Assembly: GCF_000419765.1 (NCBI RefSeq)
Contig: NZ_ATTQ01000012.1
Span: forward strand, 166,788 to 230,787
Reading direction: 5' to 3'
Origin: Rhizobium mongolense USDA 1844
GTDB lineage: Bacteria; Pseudomonadota; Alphaproteobacteria; Rhizobiales; Rhizobiaceae
DNA length: 64,000 nt
Within the stretch, counting starts at the first letter, position 1; each line of letters begins with the position of its first letter. A program made the position numbers and the translations under genes. The notes under the pieces were generated by a model. It made no database searches. It saw only the letters and a program-made list of their open reading frames with translations, and was not told the DNA's origin. Below are positions 38,214 to 46,719 of the stretch, piece by piece.

Positions 38214-38858
38214 ATGGCAATTCCGAGAGCAGCGAAGACCCAGCGGCGCACGCGGATCCAGGAGGAGAAGGAAGAGCAGATTCTGGAAGCTGCGCTCGAT
38301 GTGTTTTCCGCCAGGGGTTTTCGCGGCTCTACGATCGACCAGATCGCAGAGGTGGCCGGCATGTCGAAGCCGAACCTGCTCTATTACTTCCGTACCAAGG
38401 AGGCGATGCACCGGGCGCTGATCGACCGTGTGCTTTATACGTGGCTTGAGCCGCTTCGCGCCTTCGATGCCGAGGGCAATCCGGAGAACGAAATCCGCAG
38501 CTACATTCGCCGCAAGCTGGAATTGGCGCGCGACTTTCCCCGCGAAAGCCGGCTCTTTGCAAACGAGGTGCTGCAGGGAGCGCCGCATATCGAAGACGAG
38601 CTGAAGGGGCCGCTGAAGCAACTCGTCGATGAGAAGGCCGAGGTTATCCGCGCCTGGGCGAAGGCCGGCAAGATCGCCAAATGCGATCCCTACCATCTGA
38701 TCTTTTCGATCTGGTCGACAACGCAGCATTATGCCGACTTCGACGTCCAGGTGCGCGCCGTGCTCGGACAGGAGCATGCCGGGGCAGGGCGCTTCGAGGA
38801 TGCGGCGCGCTTCCTCGAGCAGCTCTTCATCGGCGGGCTGATGGTTCGCCCGGCCTGA
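38214..38858 (+). CDS. TetR-family regulator, RutR-like
   Basis: A 214-residue regulator. The N-terminal helix-turn-helix ('ILEAALDVFSARGFRGSTIDQIAEVAGMSKPNLLYYFRTKEAM') and the C-terminal domain ('SRLFANEVLQGAPHIEDELKGPLKQLVDEKAEVI' and 'HLIFSIWSTTQHYADF') follow RutR of E. coli closely. RutR binds uracil/thymine and releases the DNA. Here it is divergent from the amidohydrolase operon with a RutR-like box in between, so it most likely represses pyrimidine catabolism until pyrimidines are present. Confidence 0.9.
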   Translation: MAIPRAAKTQRRTRIQEEKEEQILEAALDVFSARGFRGSTIDQIAEVAGMSKPNLLYYFRTKEAMHRALIDRVLYTWLEPLRAFDAEGNPENEIRSYIRRKLELARDFPRESRLFANEVLQGAPHIEDELKGPLKQLVDEKAEVIRAWAKAGKIAKCDPYHLIFSIWSTTQHYADFDVQVRAVLGQEHAGAGRFEDAARFLEQLFIGGLMVRPA

Positions 38859-38881
38859 CCGCCCTCCTCAGTGGTGCTGCC

Positions 38882-40390
38882 TCACCCGTTCAGGCGGCGA
38901 ACGGCTCCAAGTGTCACGCGAATCGTCTCCGCGACATGGCGTTGCGCCCCGGAAAACGGCAGCGATCGTCCGCGCATCAGTTCAGACCAGGCCCGGAAGC
39001 TCTTGTGGAAGGTGAGGGCATGGCTGCCGGCGTCGTGTTCTGCTGGCCTTGACGAAGCGCCAGCCCAATGCACCGTTCCTAGGATTTCCTGGCGGAAGAA
39101 TACGATGTAATCGCGCGCCGGCTGCGAGGTCGGAATGGCCATCAGTCCGGCGACGTCGCCATTCAATTCCGCCTCGGGCCAGAGTTCGGCAACACGATCG
39201 GTCGCGAACACATGCCCGGCTATCATGCCGTTCAGCCTATCGATCAGCGCAGAGAATTGCTGCTGGGAGGGAGCGAGCCCTGTCAGCGCCGTGCGGCCAC
39301 CGATCCAGACGCCGATGCCGTCTGCGGGAATAGCGCCGGCGAGCACTTCGGCCAGCCAGGCCGGATCATCGGGCAGGCCAGTATTGTCCGCAACGGCGGT
39401 CAACAGCCGCTCGACGATCTTTCGTGCCCCGGTTTCGAATTCCAGCGCCAGCCGGCACTCCCGGGTTTCGAGCCGCGAGGCGACCATCTGGGCGAAGTGT
39501 TCCGCCGTCAAGCGCCGTTCGACGGGGAGCAGGCGGGCAGCATAATGATGGCAGGCAAACAGGCCCCAGAGCCTGCCATCCACGACGATCGGAATCGAAA
39601 ACGAGGCAGCGACGCCCATGTCCTTCAGATAGTCGATATGGCCCGACGTGGTCGCATGCAGGCTCGACAGGGAGAGATCGATCGCCCGGCCGTGCTCGTC
39701 GAGTTCCGGCACGACCGGAACCGGCGCGGCATCGACATCGGCGATGATGCGGAAGAGACTGCGGGCATACAAGGCGCGTTCCTCGGCCGCAATGTCGGCG
39801 GCCGGAAAGTGAAGGCCAAGCAAGGATCCTATGCCGGATCTTGCGGCTTCCGCCACGATTTCGCCGGACCCTTCGTCATCAAAGCGGTAGACCATCACGC
39901 GGTCGAAGCCGGTAATGCCGCGCGCTTGCCGGGCGCTCTCGCGGAAAAACGCTTCCAGGGTCTGCGCCTGGTCGATGCGCGCCATCATGGCGGGCATCGA
40001 CAGCGTCGAGCCACCTTGGCCCTCGCGCTGCGACGGTTCGGCCTCGATGACGATCTCACCCTCGCTGCAGTGCAGAGCCACGTCGAAAATGGGGCCGCCC
40101 TCCGCAAAGGCGATGCCGGACAGCCGCTCGATCATGACCGGACCTCGGATGACGGTCAGCCGGTTGCGGATCGTGTGCAGCGTCCTGGACATGATGATGC
40201 CGGAGAGTGGCTGCCGAAGCACGTGTTCGCAGCCGACGCCCAGAAACTCTTCGAGATTGGCCGACGCGCGCACGATTCTCCAGTCGGGGGAAGCCGCAAG
40301 CAGGAAGCCGAAGGGCTGGATGGCGGCGCGCTGAAGGGTAGCTCCCCCGTCGCAATTCGTCAGGTCCGCACCATTGCAGGCTTTGCTCAC
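38882..40390 (-). CDS. Phytochrome-like photosensory protein (PAS-GAF-PHY) without an output domain
   Basis: A 502-residue protein that ends where a phytochrome photosensory core normally ends. PAS: 'LTNCDGG...AIQPFGFLLA' with Cys13 in the bacteriophytochrome chromophore position. GAF: 'HFPAADIAAEERALY' (Asp199 equals the conserved PxSDIP Asp), 'GHIDYLKDMGVAASFSIPIV' (His251) and 'WGLFACHH' (His281). PHY: 'FRQEILGTVHWAGASSRPA', but the tongue PRxSF motif is FHKSF here. No kinase, GGDEF or DNA-binding domain follows. It probably binds biliverdin; partner and output unknown. GTG start. Confidence 0.88.
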   Translation of the reverse strand: MSKACNGADLTNCDGGATLQRAAIQPFGFLLAASPDWRIVRASANLEEFLGVGCEHVLRQPLSGIIMSRTLHTIRNRLTVIRGPVMIERLSGIAFAEGGPIFDVALHCSEGEIVIEAEPSQREGQGGSTLSMPAMMARIDQAQTLEAFFRESARQARGITGFDRVMVYRFDDEGSGEIVAEAARSGIGSLLGLHFPAADIAAEERALYARSLFRIIADVDAAPVPVVPELDEHGRAIDLSLSSLHATTSGHIDYLKDMGVAASFSIPIVVDGRLWGLFACHHYAARLLPVERRLTAEHFAQMVASRLETRECRLALEFETGARKIVERLLTAVADNTGLPDDPAWLAEVLAGAIPADGIGVWIGGRTALTGLAPSQQQFSALIDRLNGMIAGHVFATDRVAELWPEAELNGDVAGLMAIPTSQPARDYIVFFRQEILGTVHWAGASSRPAEHDAGSHALTFHKSFRAWSELMRGRSLPFSGAQRHVAETIRVTLGAVRRLNG

Positions 40391-40518
40391 GAGACAGGAG
40401 ACTCCGGTTCCGTTTCAGTTACCCCATTTCGGCGTAACAAGGAAAGAGATATACGGCGGAAATGCAGTATTTCCAGTGAATACACCAAAAAATTCAGTGG
40501 GTTCCGAGATTCTCTTCG

Positions 40519-41421
40519 CTAACTCATGAGAGCCGGGAGCTTCGCAGCCAAGGTGTCGATCACGAGCCGAACCTTCGGCTGCATTGCAGGCGACTTTACC
40601 CAGACGACGTTGGCGTCAAAGGCGACAGCCGGAATATCCGTCAAGACCCGGCGAAGCTCGCCGGATGCAACGCGGTCCCGCACGAGCCAGCACGGTAGCC
40701 AGGCAAGGCCGACGCCTTGTGCCGCGGCGTCGGCGATGGTTGCAAGATCGTCGAGCCGCAGCCGCGATCGCGGCAACACCTGCCGGAAGGGTTCGGCGTT
40801 TGTCGGGAATATCCAGGTGCGGTTTCGATCCCGCCTCCCATAGACGATGCCGTCATGCATTTCGAGGTCTTCGAGCTTGGCTGGAATGCCGCGGCGTTCG
40901 AGGTAGCCCGGAGAGGCGCAAACCGTCATGCGCTGCTGGGCGATGACGCGCACCATCAGGCCGGGATAGTCCCCGAGAGGGCCGTTGCGCACGGCAATAT
41001 CGAAGCCGTCGTCGACTAGATCGACGATCCGGTCGTTGAAGGAAAGATCAAGTTCGAGATGCGGATGTTCGTCGAGCAGCTTGATGAGTATCGGTGCTGC
41101 ACACTGACGGCCGAAAAGAACCGGCATTGTGACCCGCAGGCGCCCGCGCACCTCCTGCTTGCCGCTTTCGAGAAGCGCTTCGCCACGCGTGATCTCCTCG
41201 ACCGCGCGCAGGCAGTGCTCGTAAAAGAACTGGCCTTCCTCCGTCAGGCTTTGCGCTCTGGTCGTGCGGTGAAAAAGACGCACGCCAAGCCTTTGTTCCA
41301 GGCGTGCGATCGTCTTTCCGACGGCTGAGCGCGTCAAATGAAGGCGCTCGGCGGCTGCGGAAAAGCCGCCTGCTTCCGCGACCTCGACAAACACCGATAT
41401 GCCTTTGAGCTGTTCCATCAT
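40519..41421 (-). CDS. LysR-family transcriptional regulator
   Basis: A 300-residue regulator with the LysR helix-turn-helix ('FVEVAEAGGFSAAAERLHLTRSAVGKTIARLEQRLGVRLFHRTTR') and a substrate-binding-like effector domain. It is divergent from the quinone oxidoreductase gene 100 bases away, the usual arrangement for a LysR regulator and its target. Effector unknown. Confidence 0.93.
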   Translation of the reverse strand: MMEQLKGISVFVEVAEAGGFSAAAERLHLTRSAVGKTIARLEQRLGVRLFHRTTRAQSLTEEGQFFYEHCLRAVEEITRGEALLESGKQEVRGRLRVTMPVLFGRQCAAPILIKLLDEHPHLELDLSFNDRIVDLVDDGFDIAVRNGPLGDYPGLMVRVIAQQRMTVCASPGYLERRGIPAKLEDLEMHDGIVYGRRDRNRTWIFPTNAEPFRQVLPRSRLRLDDLATIADAAAQGVGLAWLPCWLVRDRVASGELRRVLTDIPAVAFDANVVWVKSPAMQPKVRLVIDTLAAKLPALMS

Positions 41422-41520
41422 TGTATCCTTTAGGGAAACATTTTGTGGAATTAATAACGCAACTGTCGATCAAATTTCAACGATATGCTTCGGCTCCGTC
41501 AACCGAATGGAGTGAGAAGA

Positions 41521-42531
41521 ATGTTGGCAAAGCAATGGTCGATCGACAATATTGGACCGACGAATCTGATGGTGCGTGAGGCGGCGGTCGAAGAGGCGAG
41601 CGGCAACAAGGTGCTGGTCCGTGCCGAGGCGGTATCGCTGAACTATCGCGACAAGCTGGTGCTGGAAACCGGCATGGGTCTGCCGCTACAGTTTCCGTTC
41701 GTTCCGGCATCGGACCTTGCCGGCGTGGTCGAAGCTGTCGGCCCCGGCGTCACGCGCTTCAAGCCGGGCGACCGCGTCATCACGACCTTTCTTCCCGGGC
41801 GCATCAACGGGCCAGGCCTCGGCGATGCCCGCCACCCGCCCTACAAGACGCTCGGCGGATATTATCCGGGCGTGCTTTCCGAATATGTGACGTTTTCCGA
41901 GGACTGGTTCGTTCACGCGCCCAAGACGCTCGATGCCGTTGAGGCGAGCACGCTGCCGTGCGCAGGTCTGACGGCGTGGTTCGCGCTCATCGAACTCGGC
42001 AGGCTGAAGGCGGGCGACAAGGTAGTCATTCAGGGAACCGGAGGGGTTGCGCTCTTCGGTCTTCAACTTGCCAAGATGCACGGTGCCGAAGTCATCATCA
42101 CCTCGGCAAATGCCGAGAAGCTCGAGCGTGCCCGTGCCCTCGGCGCCGATCATGGGATCGGCAGGGAGAATTGGGCCGAAAGCGTCCTCGAGCTGACGGA
42201 AGATTACGGCGCCGACCATATCTTCGAAATCGCAGCCGGCGCCAATTTCGGCGAGTCCCTAAAGGCCGTGGCGGTCAACGGCCGGATTTCCGTGATCGGC
42301 GTCATGGATGGCATCGATCTGTCTGCGCCGGTGCAATCGCTGCTATTGAAGTCGCCGACGGTACAGGGCCTTAGTGTGGGACACCGCCGCGCGCTGGAGG
42401 ACCTGGTCCGCGCCGTCGATCGCACCGGCCTGAAGCCGGTGATCGACAAGCGCTACGCCTTCGACGAACTGCCAATGGCGCTTCAGCACCTCGATCGCGG
42501 CCCCTTCGGAAAGATCGTCATCGAGTTTTGA
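41521..42531 (+). CDS. Zinc-type alcohol dehydrogenase/quinone oxidoreductase family protein (MDR)
   Basis: A 336-residue medium-chain reductase. The N-terminal catalytic domain shows 'VPASDLAGVVEAVGPGVTRFKPGDRV', the cofactor domain 'VVIQGTGGVALFGLQLAKMHGAEVIITSANAEK', and the end 'FDELPMALQHLDRGPFGKIVIEF'. The usual structural zinc cysteines are absent, as in quinone-reductase-like members. NAD(P)H-dependent reduction of a carbonyl or quinone is inferred. ATG 41521, likely controlled by the divergent LysR regulator. Confidence 0.9.
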   Translation: MLAKQWSIDNIGPTNLMVREAAVEEASGNKVLVRAEAVSLNYRDKLVLETGMGLPLQFPFVPASDLAGVVEAVGPGVTRFKPGDRVITTFLPGRINGPGLGDARHPPYKTLGGYYPGVLSEYVTFSEDWFVHAPKTLDAVEASTLPCAGLTAWFALIELGRLKAGDKVVIQGTGGVALFGLQLAKMHGAEVIITSANAEKLERARALGADHGIGRENWAESVLELTEDYGADHIFEIAAGANFGESLKAVAVNGRISVIGVMDGIDLSAPVQSLLLKSPTVQGLSVGHRRALEDLVRAVDRTGLKPVIDKRYAFDELPMALQHLDRGPFGKIVIEF

Positions 42532-42576
42532 GCCGGGTTCTCCGCTCCCGTCAGAGCATTCTGGCGGGAGCCCCGG

Positions 42577-43629
42577 CTACAGCCACTTCGCCCGGCGGAA
42601 CAAGGCGAAGAGCGTTACGCACAGGGTTGCGATCACGCCCAGCACCACGAAATAGCCGTACTGGAATTTCAGTTCCGGCATATCGTTGAAATTCATCCCG
42701 TAGATACCGGCGATCGCCGTCGGAACAGCAAGGATCGCCGCCCATGAGGCGAGCTTGCGGGCAATCGCCGTCTGTTCGGTCTGGCCGATCATCACGCTGG
42801 CTTCGAAGGCGAAGGCGAGGACTTCACGCAGCGCGTCGATATCTTCCTGGACCCGGCGCACATGGTCTGTGACGTCGCGAAACAGCGATTGAAGCGTCAA
42901 GTCCATCCCCGGAAGGTCGATATGCTCATAGCGGCGACAGACGTCCACGAGCGGCACGACGGCATTGCGCAGCCGCAGCAGCTTGCGCCGCAGCAGGTAG
43001 AGGCGCTCGATGTCGACCTTTGTAAGCTGTTCGCGCAGCATCAGATCTTCGAGCGTCTCGACTTCTTCCTGCACGACTTCGATCACCGGCATGTAGTTGT
43101 CGACGATGAAATCGAGGATGGAATAGAGAATGTAGTTCTCCCCATGGGCGAGCGCCGCCGGCGTCGCCTCGCACCGCTGCCGCACCGCCAGGTACGATGA
43201 CGATGCGCCATGGCGCACGGAAACGACATAGCCCCGGCCGACGAAAAGATGGGTTTCGCCGAAGACGATTTCGCCGTCCTTCATGTGGGCGGTACGGGCA
43301 ACAATGAACATGGCGTCGCCATAAATCTCCAGCTTCGGGCGCTGATGCGGCTGGGCAGCATCCTCGATCGCCAGCGGGTGGAGATTGAACTCGGCCTGTA
43401 CCTGGTGCAGCAGCATCTCGTCCGGCTCGTGCAAGCCGATCCAGACGACTGCATTCTCGTGCGTTCGCCATTCGCTGGCCTCTTCTATCCGGATATCGCG
43501 GATGCGCTGTCCCTGCTGGTAGACGGCAGCTGCCACGACCCCCGGACGAGCAGGGGGTGACGATGCCGGCGCAACCGCGCCGGTTTCGGCGCGAGCGGAA
43601 GTGCTGTTCAGATTTTTGGTTCGTTCCAA
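42577..43629 (-). CDS. corA: CorA-type magnesium/cobalt transporter
   Basis: A 350-residue channel. A large cytoplasmic domain is followed by two C-terminal membrane helices with the signature loop GMN in 'AGIYGMNFNDMPEL'. The helical stalk is visible in 'LLRRKLLRLRNAVVPLVDVCRR'. It forms a pentamer for Mg2+ (or Co2+) passage. TTG start at 43629. Stand-alone gene. Confidence 0.93.
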   Translation of the reverse strand: MERTKNLNSTSARAETGAVAPASSPPARPGVVAAAVYQQGQRIRDIRIEEASEWRTHENAVVWIGLHEPDEMLLHQVQAEFNLHPLAIEDAAQPHQRPKLEIYGDAMFIVARTAHMKDGEIVFGETHLFVGRGYVVSVRHGASSSYLAVRQRCEATPAALAHGENYILYSILDFIVDNYMPVIEVVQEEVETLEDLMLREQLTKVDIERLYLLRRKLLRLRNAVVPLVDVCRRYEHIDLPGMDLTLQSLFRDVTDHVRRVQEDIDALREVLAFAFEASVMIGQTEQTAIARKLASWAAILAVPTAIAGIYGMNFNDMPELKFQYGYFVVLGVIATLCVTLFALFRRAKWL

Positions 43630-43739
43630 AACCGTCTATTCCTCCCGCTGAGGCGTCCGCGGCCGATGATGCTCAAACGAAGAGAACCATAGCCCCATTT
43701 TTCGGAATACGCATCCGCAATAGCGTTGGAGGAGGTCAG

Positions 43740-44156
43740 TCACTGCGCGGCCATTGGGGCTTCACCGTTCGTAAAGGCGAAGCCCTCGTCAGCCCAGCCG
43801 GTCATGCCGCCGATCATGACCTTGACGGAGAGGCCGAGCCGCGCCAGGCGCAGCGCCGCCTTGTCGGTGCCGTTGCAATGGGGCCCGGCGCAATAGACGA
43901 CGAAGAGCGTATCGGCCGGCCACTCCGACATGCGGTGGGCGGTCATCTTGCCATGCGGAAGGTTGATCGCGCCCGGCACATGCGAGTGGGAAAAGAGCGC
44001 CGGGGATCGAACGTCGATAAGGACGAAGTCAGCCTTGCCCGAGGAAATGGAGGCCTGGACGTCCCAGCAGTCCGTCTCGAAGGCGAGCTTGCGGGCGTAG
44101 TAGGCGGCGGTTTCCTCCGGAGCGGCGGCGGGTGTTTCGCTGACGGGGCTCGGCAT
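43740..44156 (-). CDS. Rhodanese-like protein
   Basis: A 138-residue single rhodanese domain: 'VLIDVRSPALFSHSHVPGAINLPHG' and the active-site loop 'VVYCAGPHCNGTDKAA', where Cys carries the persulfide. Start at 44156 is supported by GAAAGGA; a GTG further up lacks a ribosome site. It is divergent from the FtrA-like regulator, which fits since such regulators often travel with rhodanese genes. Confidence 0.9.
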   Translation of the reverse strand: MPSPVSETPAAAPEETAAYYARKLAFETDCWDVQASISSGKADFVLIDVRSPALFSHSHVPGAINLPHGKMTAHRMSEWPADTLFVVYCAGPHCNGTDKAALRLARLGLSVKVMIGGMTGWADEGFAFTNGEAPMAAQ

Positions 44157-44247
44157 CGGTTTTCCTTTCACGGTTCGAGTTGCCGCCGACCATCGCTGAT
44201 GTTATGGCATGGCGAAATTGGCTTTAATGACGGTTAGCGTAAATATC

Positions 44248-45216
44248 ATGCCAAATTCGCTCAGACGCCCGCATGTCGTCGTGCTTGCCTATGACGGGCT
44301 ATGCACTTTCGAATTCGGTATTGCTTACGAAGTCTTCGGTCTTCCGCGCCCGGAAATGGGCGAGGGCTGGTATCATTATTCGGTCTGCGGCGTCGAACCG
44401 GGGCCGCTGCGTGCTGCGGGCGGATTGAGTGTCTCAGTCGATCGCGGCCTGGAGGCTCTGGCCGAAGCCGATCTCATCGTCGTGCCGGGCTGGCGGTCGA
44501 TCGATGCGCCGGTGCCGGAGCCGTTGATCGATGCGCTGCGTCAGGCTCATGAGCGCGGTGCCCGTATAATGTCGCTCTGCTCCGGCGTTGCCGTGCTTGC
44601 CGCGTCCGGTCTTTTGAGCGGCCGGCGTGCGACCACGCATTGGCGCTATGTTGCGGCGCTCGCAGCGCGCTATCCGGAGATCGCCTTCGATGCGACCGTT
44701 CTTTACATGGACGAAGGCAGTATCCTGACAGCCGCGGGCAGTGCGGCCGGCATTGATCTCTCTTTGCACGTCGTGCGCGGTGATTTTGGCGCAGAAGCCG
44801 CAAACAGTGTCGCGCGCCGTCTGGTGCTTCCGCCGCATCGCGAAGGCGGGCAGGCGCAATTCATCAGCGCGCCCGTGCTCGAAGAGCGGGAGGGAATGCG
44901 GCTCGGGCCGCTGCTCGAATGGATGCGGGAGCGGCTGGACGAGGAGCAGTCGATCAGCCTGCTGGCGCAAAAGGCGGGCATGAGCCTGCGCACCTTCCAG
45001 CGCCGCTTCGAAAAGACGACGGGCCTCAGCGTCGGCGAATGGCTGCTCAAAGAGCGGCTTCGCCACGCCCGCGATCTCCTGGAAAGGGAACTCGCCGCAT
45101 CGCTTGACGACATCGCCGCCGCCAGCGGCTTCGGCACACTGGCGACGATGCGGCATCATTTCCGTAAGCGGCTCGCGACAAGCCCGAGTGCCTACAGGAA
45201 GTCGTTCGGGGTATAG
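44248..45216 (+). CDS. FtrA/GlxA-type AraC-family regulator
   Basis: A 322-residue regulator. The N-terminal DJ-1/PfpI-like domain has 'VVVLAYDGLCTFEFGIAYEVFGLPRPE' and the nucleophile-elbow region 'MSLCSGVAVLAASGLL'. The C-terminal AraC domain has two helix-turn-helices ('ISLLAQKAGMSLRTFQRRFEKTTG' and 'LDDIAAASGFGTLATMRHHFRKRLATSPSAYRK'). Start ambiguous: ATGs at 44209, 44227 and 44248 are in frame; the last fits homologous lengths best. Likely controls the divergent rhodanese gene. Confidence 0.88.
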   Translation: MPNSLRRPHVVVLAYDGLCTFEFGIAYEVFGLPRPEMGEGWYHYSVCGVEPGPLRAAGGLSVSVDRGLEALAEADLIVVPGWRSIDAPVPEPLIDALRQAHERGARIMSLCSGVAVLAASGLLSGRRATTHWRYVAALAARYPEIAFDATVLYMDEGSILTAAGSAAGIDLSLHVVRGDFGAEAANSVARRLVLPPHREGGQAQFISAPVLEEREGMRLGPLLEWMRERLDEEQSISLLAQKAGMSLRTFQRRFEKTTGLSVGEWLLKERLRHARDLLERELAASLDDIAAASGFGTLATMRHHFRKRLATSPSAYRKSFGV

Positions 45217-45237
45217 TTGCGGGGCGCGCCGCCATGT

Positions 45238-45345
45238 TGCTGCCCCTCACCCTCGCATGCGGGGAGAGGGAACGTACCATGCTCAAGGTCGAGCCCAAAC
45301 GGCGCGGCATAGTTCCTTCTCCCCGCCTGCGGGGAGAAGGTGGCG
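45238..45345. repeat. RIME-like palindromic repeat element
   Basis: Two hairpins: CCCTCACCCTCGCATGCGGGGAGAGGG near 45244-45270 and TTCTCCCCGCCTGCGGGGAGAA near 45317-45338, about 108 bases in total. The form (paired palindromes in an intergenic gap) is that of the rhizobial RIME1 element. Confidence 0.8.
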
Positions 45346-45393
45346 TCAGCCGCATGAGGGCATCGCCGCAGTTTGCGGGGTCGCGACCGTCTT

Positions 45394-46707
45394 CTACTCT
45401 GCCGCCTGTCTTGCCATCGGATTGTTCGGGTGGGTCGTCCAGTTGGCGTAGTTCGGGTCGACGGGGCGGCCCGTGCGCTTGTCAAGCGCGCCGGCGGGCA
45501 GGGCTTCCAGGGTGATGCAGTTTTCGACCGGGCAGACGTTAACGCAAAGATTGCAGCCGACGCATTCCTCTTCCATCACCTCGAAATGGCGCATGCCGTT
45601 GACGAACTGCGTGATCGCCTGATGCGAGGTGTCCTCGCAGGCGATGTGACAGCGGCCGCATTTGATGCAGGCGTCTTGGTCAATTTTCGCCTTGGCGACA
45701 TAGTTGAGGTTCAGATACTGCCAGTCGGAGACGTTCGGAACGGCGCGGCCGGTGATATCGTCGAGCGACCTGTGGCCCCTGGCGTCCATCCAGTCGGAGA
45801 GCCCGGTGATCATCTCCTGCACGATCTTGAAGCCGTAGGTCATGGCCGCGGTGCAGACCTGCACGTTGCCAGCGCCGAGCGCAAGGAACTCGGCAGCATC
45901 GCGCCAGGTGGTCACGCCGCCGATACCGGAGATCGGCAGGCCGTAGGTTTCCGGATCGCGGGCGATCTCGGCCACCATGTTGAGCGCGATCGGCTTCACC
46001 GCAGGGCCGCAATAACCGCCATGGCTGCCGCGGCCATCGATCGACGGTTCAGGAGAGAACGTGTCGAGATTGACCGCGGTGATCGAGTTGATCGTGTTGA
46101 TCAGCGAGACGGCGTCCGTACCGCCGGCCTTGGCGGCGCGTGCCGGCTTGCGGATGTCGGTGATGTTCGGCGTCAGCTTGGTGATGACCGGCATGCGCGT
46201 GTACTGCTTGCACCAGCGCACGACCATCTCGATATATTCCGGCACCTGCCCGACCGCGGAGCCCATGCCGCGCTCGGACATGCCGTGAGGACAGCCGAAA
46301 TTGAGTTCGATGCCGTCGGCGCCGGTTTCCTCCACGAGCGGCAGGATCGCCTTCCAGGCCTCTTCCTCGCAGGGAACCATGATCGAGGCGATCAGCGCGC
46401 GGTCCGGCCAGTTCATCTTCACCTGCTTCATTTCGCGCAGGTTGGTGTAAAGGTCGCGATCGGTAATGAGCTCGATATTGTTGAGACCCAAGAGGCGGCG
46501 GTCGGCGCCCCAGATCGCGCCGTAGCGCGGGCCGTTGACGTTGACGACGGGCGGACCTTCCTCGCCGAGCGTCTTCCAGACGACGCCGCCCCAGCCCGCT
46601 TTAAAGGCGCGCTCGACGTTATAGGCCTTGTCGGTCGGCGGCGCAGAGGCGAGCCAGAACGGGTTGGGCGACTTGATGCCGACGAAATTGTTGCGGAGAT
46701 CAGCCAT
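45394..46707 (-). CDS. preA: Dihydropyrimidine dehydrogenase subunit PreA
   Basis: A 437-residue FMN/FeS protein. The TIM-barrel dihydroorotate-dehydrogenase-like part has 'GIKSPNPFWLASAPPTDK', 'ELNFGCPHGMSERGMGSAVGQ' (catalytic Cys) and 'PISGIGGVTTWRDAAEFLALGAGNVQVCTA'. Two 4Fe-4S clusters lie near the C-terminus ('CIKCGRCHIACED' and 'CVGCNLCVNVCPVENC'). With PreT it reduces uracil and thymine with NADH, step one of reductive catabolism. It follows preT by 12 bases. Confidence 0.96.
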   Translation of the reverse strand: MADLRNNFVGIKSPNPFWLASAPPTDKAYNVERAFKAGWGGVVWKTLGEEGPPVVNVNGPRYGAIWGADRRLLGLNNIELITDRDLYTNLREMKQVKMNWPDRALIASIMVPCEEEAWKAILPLVEETGADGIELNFGCPHGMSERGMGSAVGQVPEYIEMVVRWCKQYTRMPVITKLTPNITDIRKPARAAKAGGTDAVSLINTINSITAVNLDTFSPEPSIDGRGSHGGYCGPAVKPIALNMVAEIARDPETYGLPISGIGGVTTWRDAAEFLALGAGNVQVCTAAMTYGFKIVQEMITGLSDWMDARGHRSLDDITGRAVPNVSDWQYLNLNYVAKAKIDQDACIKCGRCHIACEDTSHQAITQFVNGMRHFEVMEEECVGCNLCVNVCPVENCITLEALPAGALDKRTGRPVDPNYANWTTHPNNPMARQAAE

Positions 46708-46719
46708 TGTTCATTCTCC

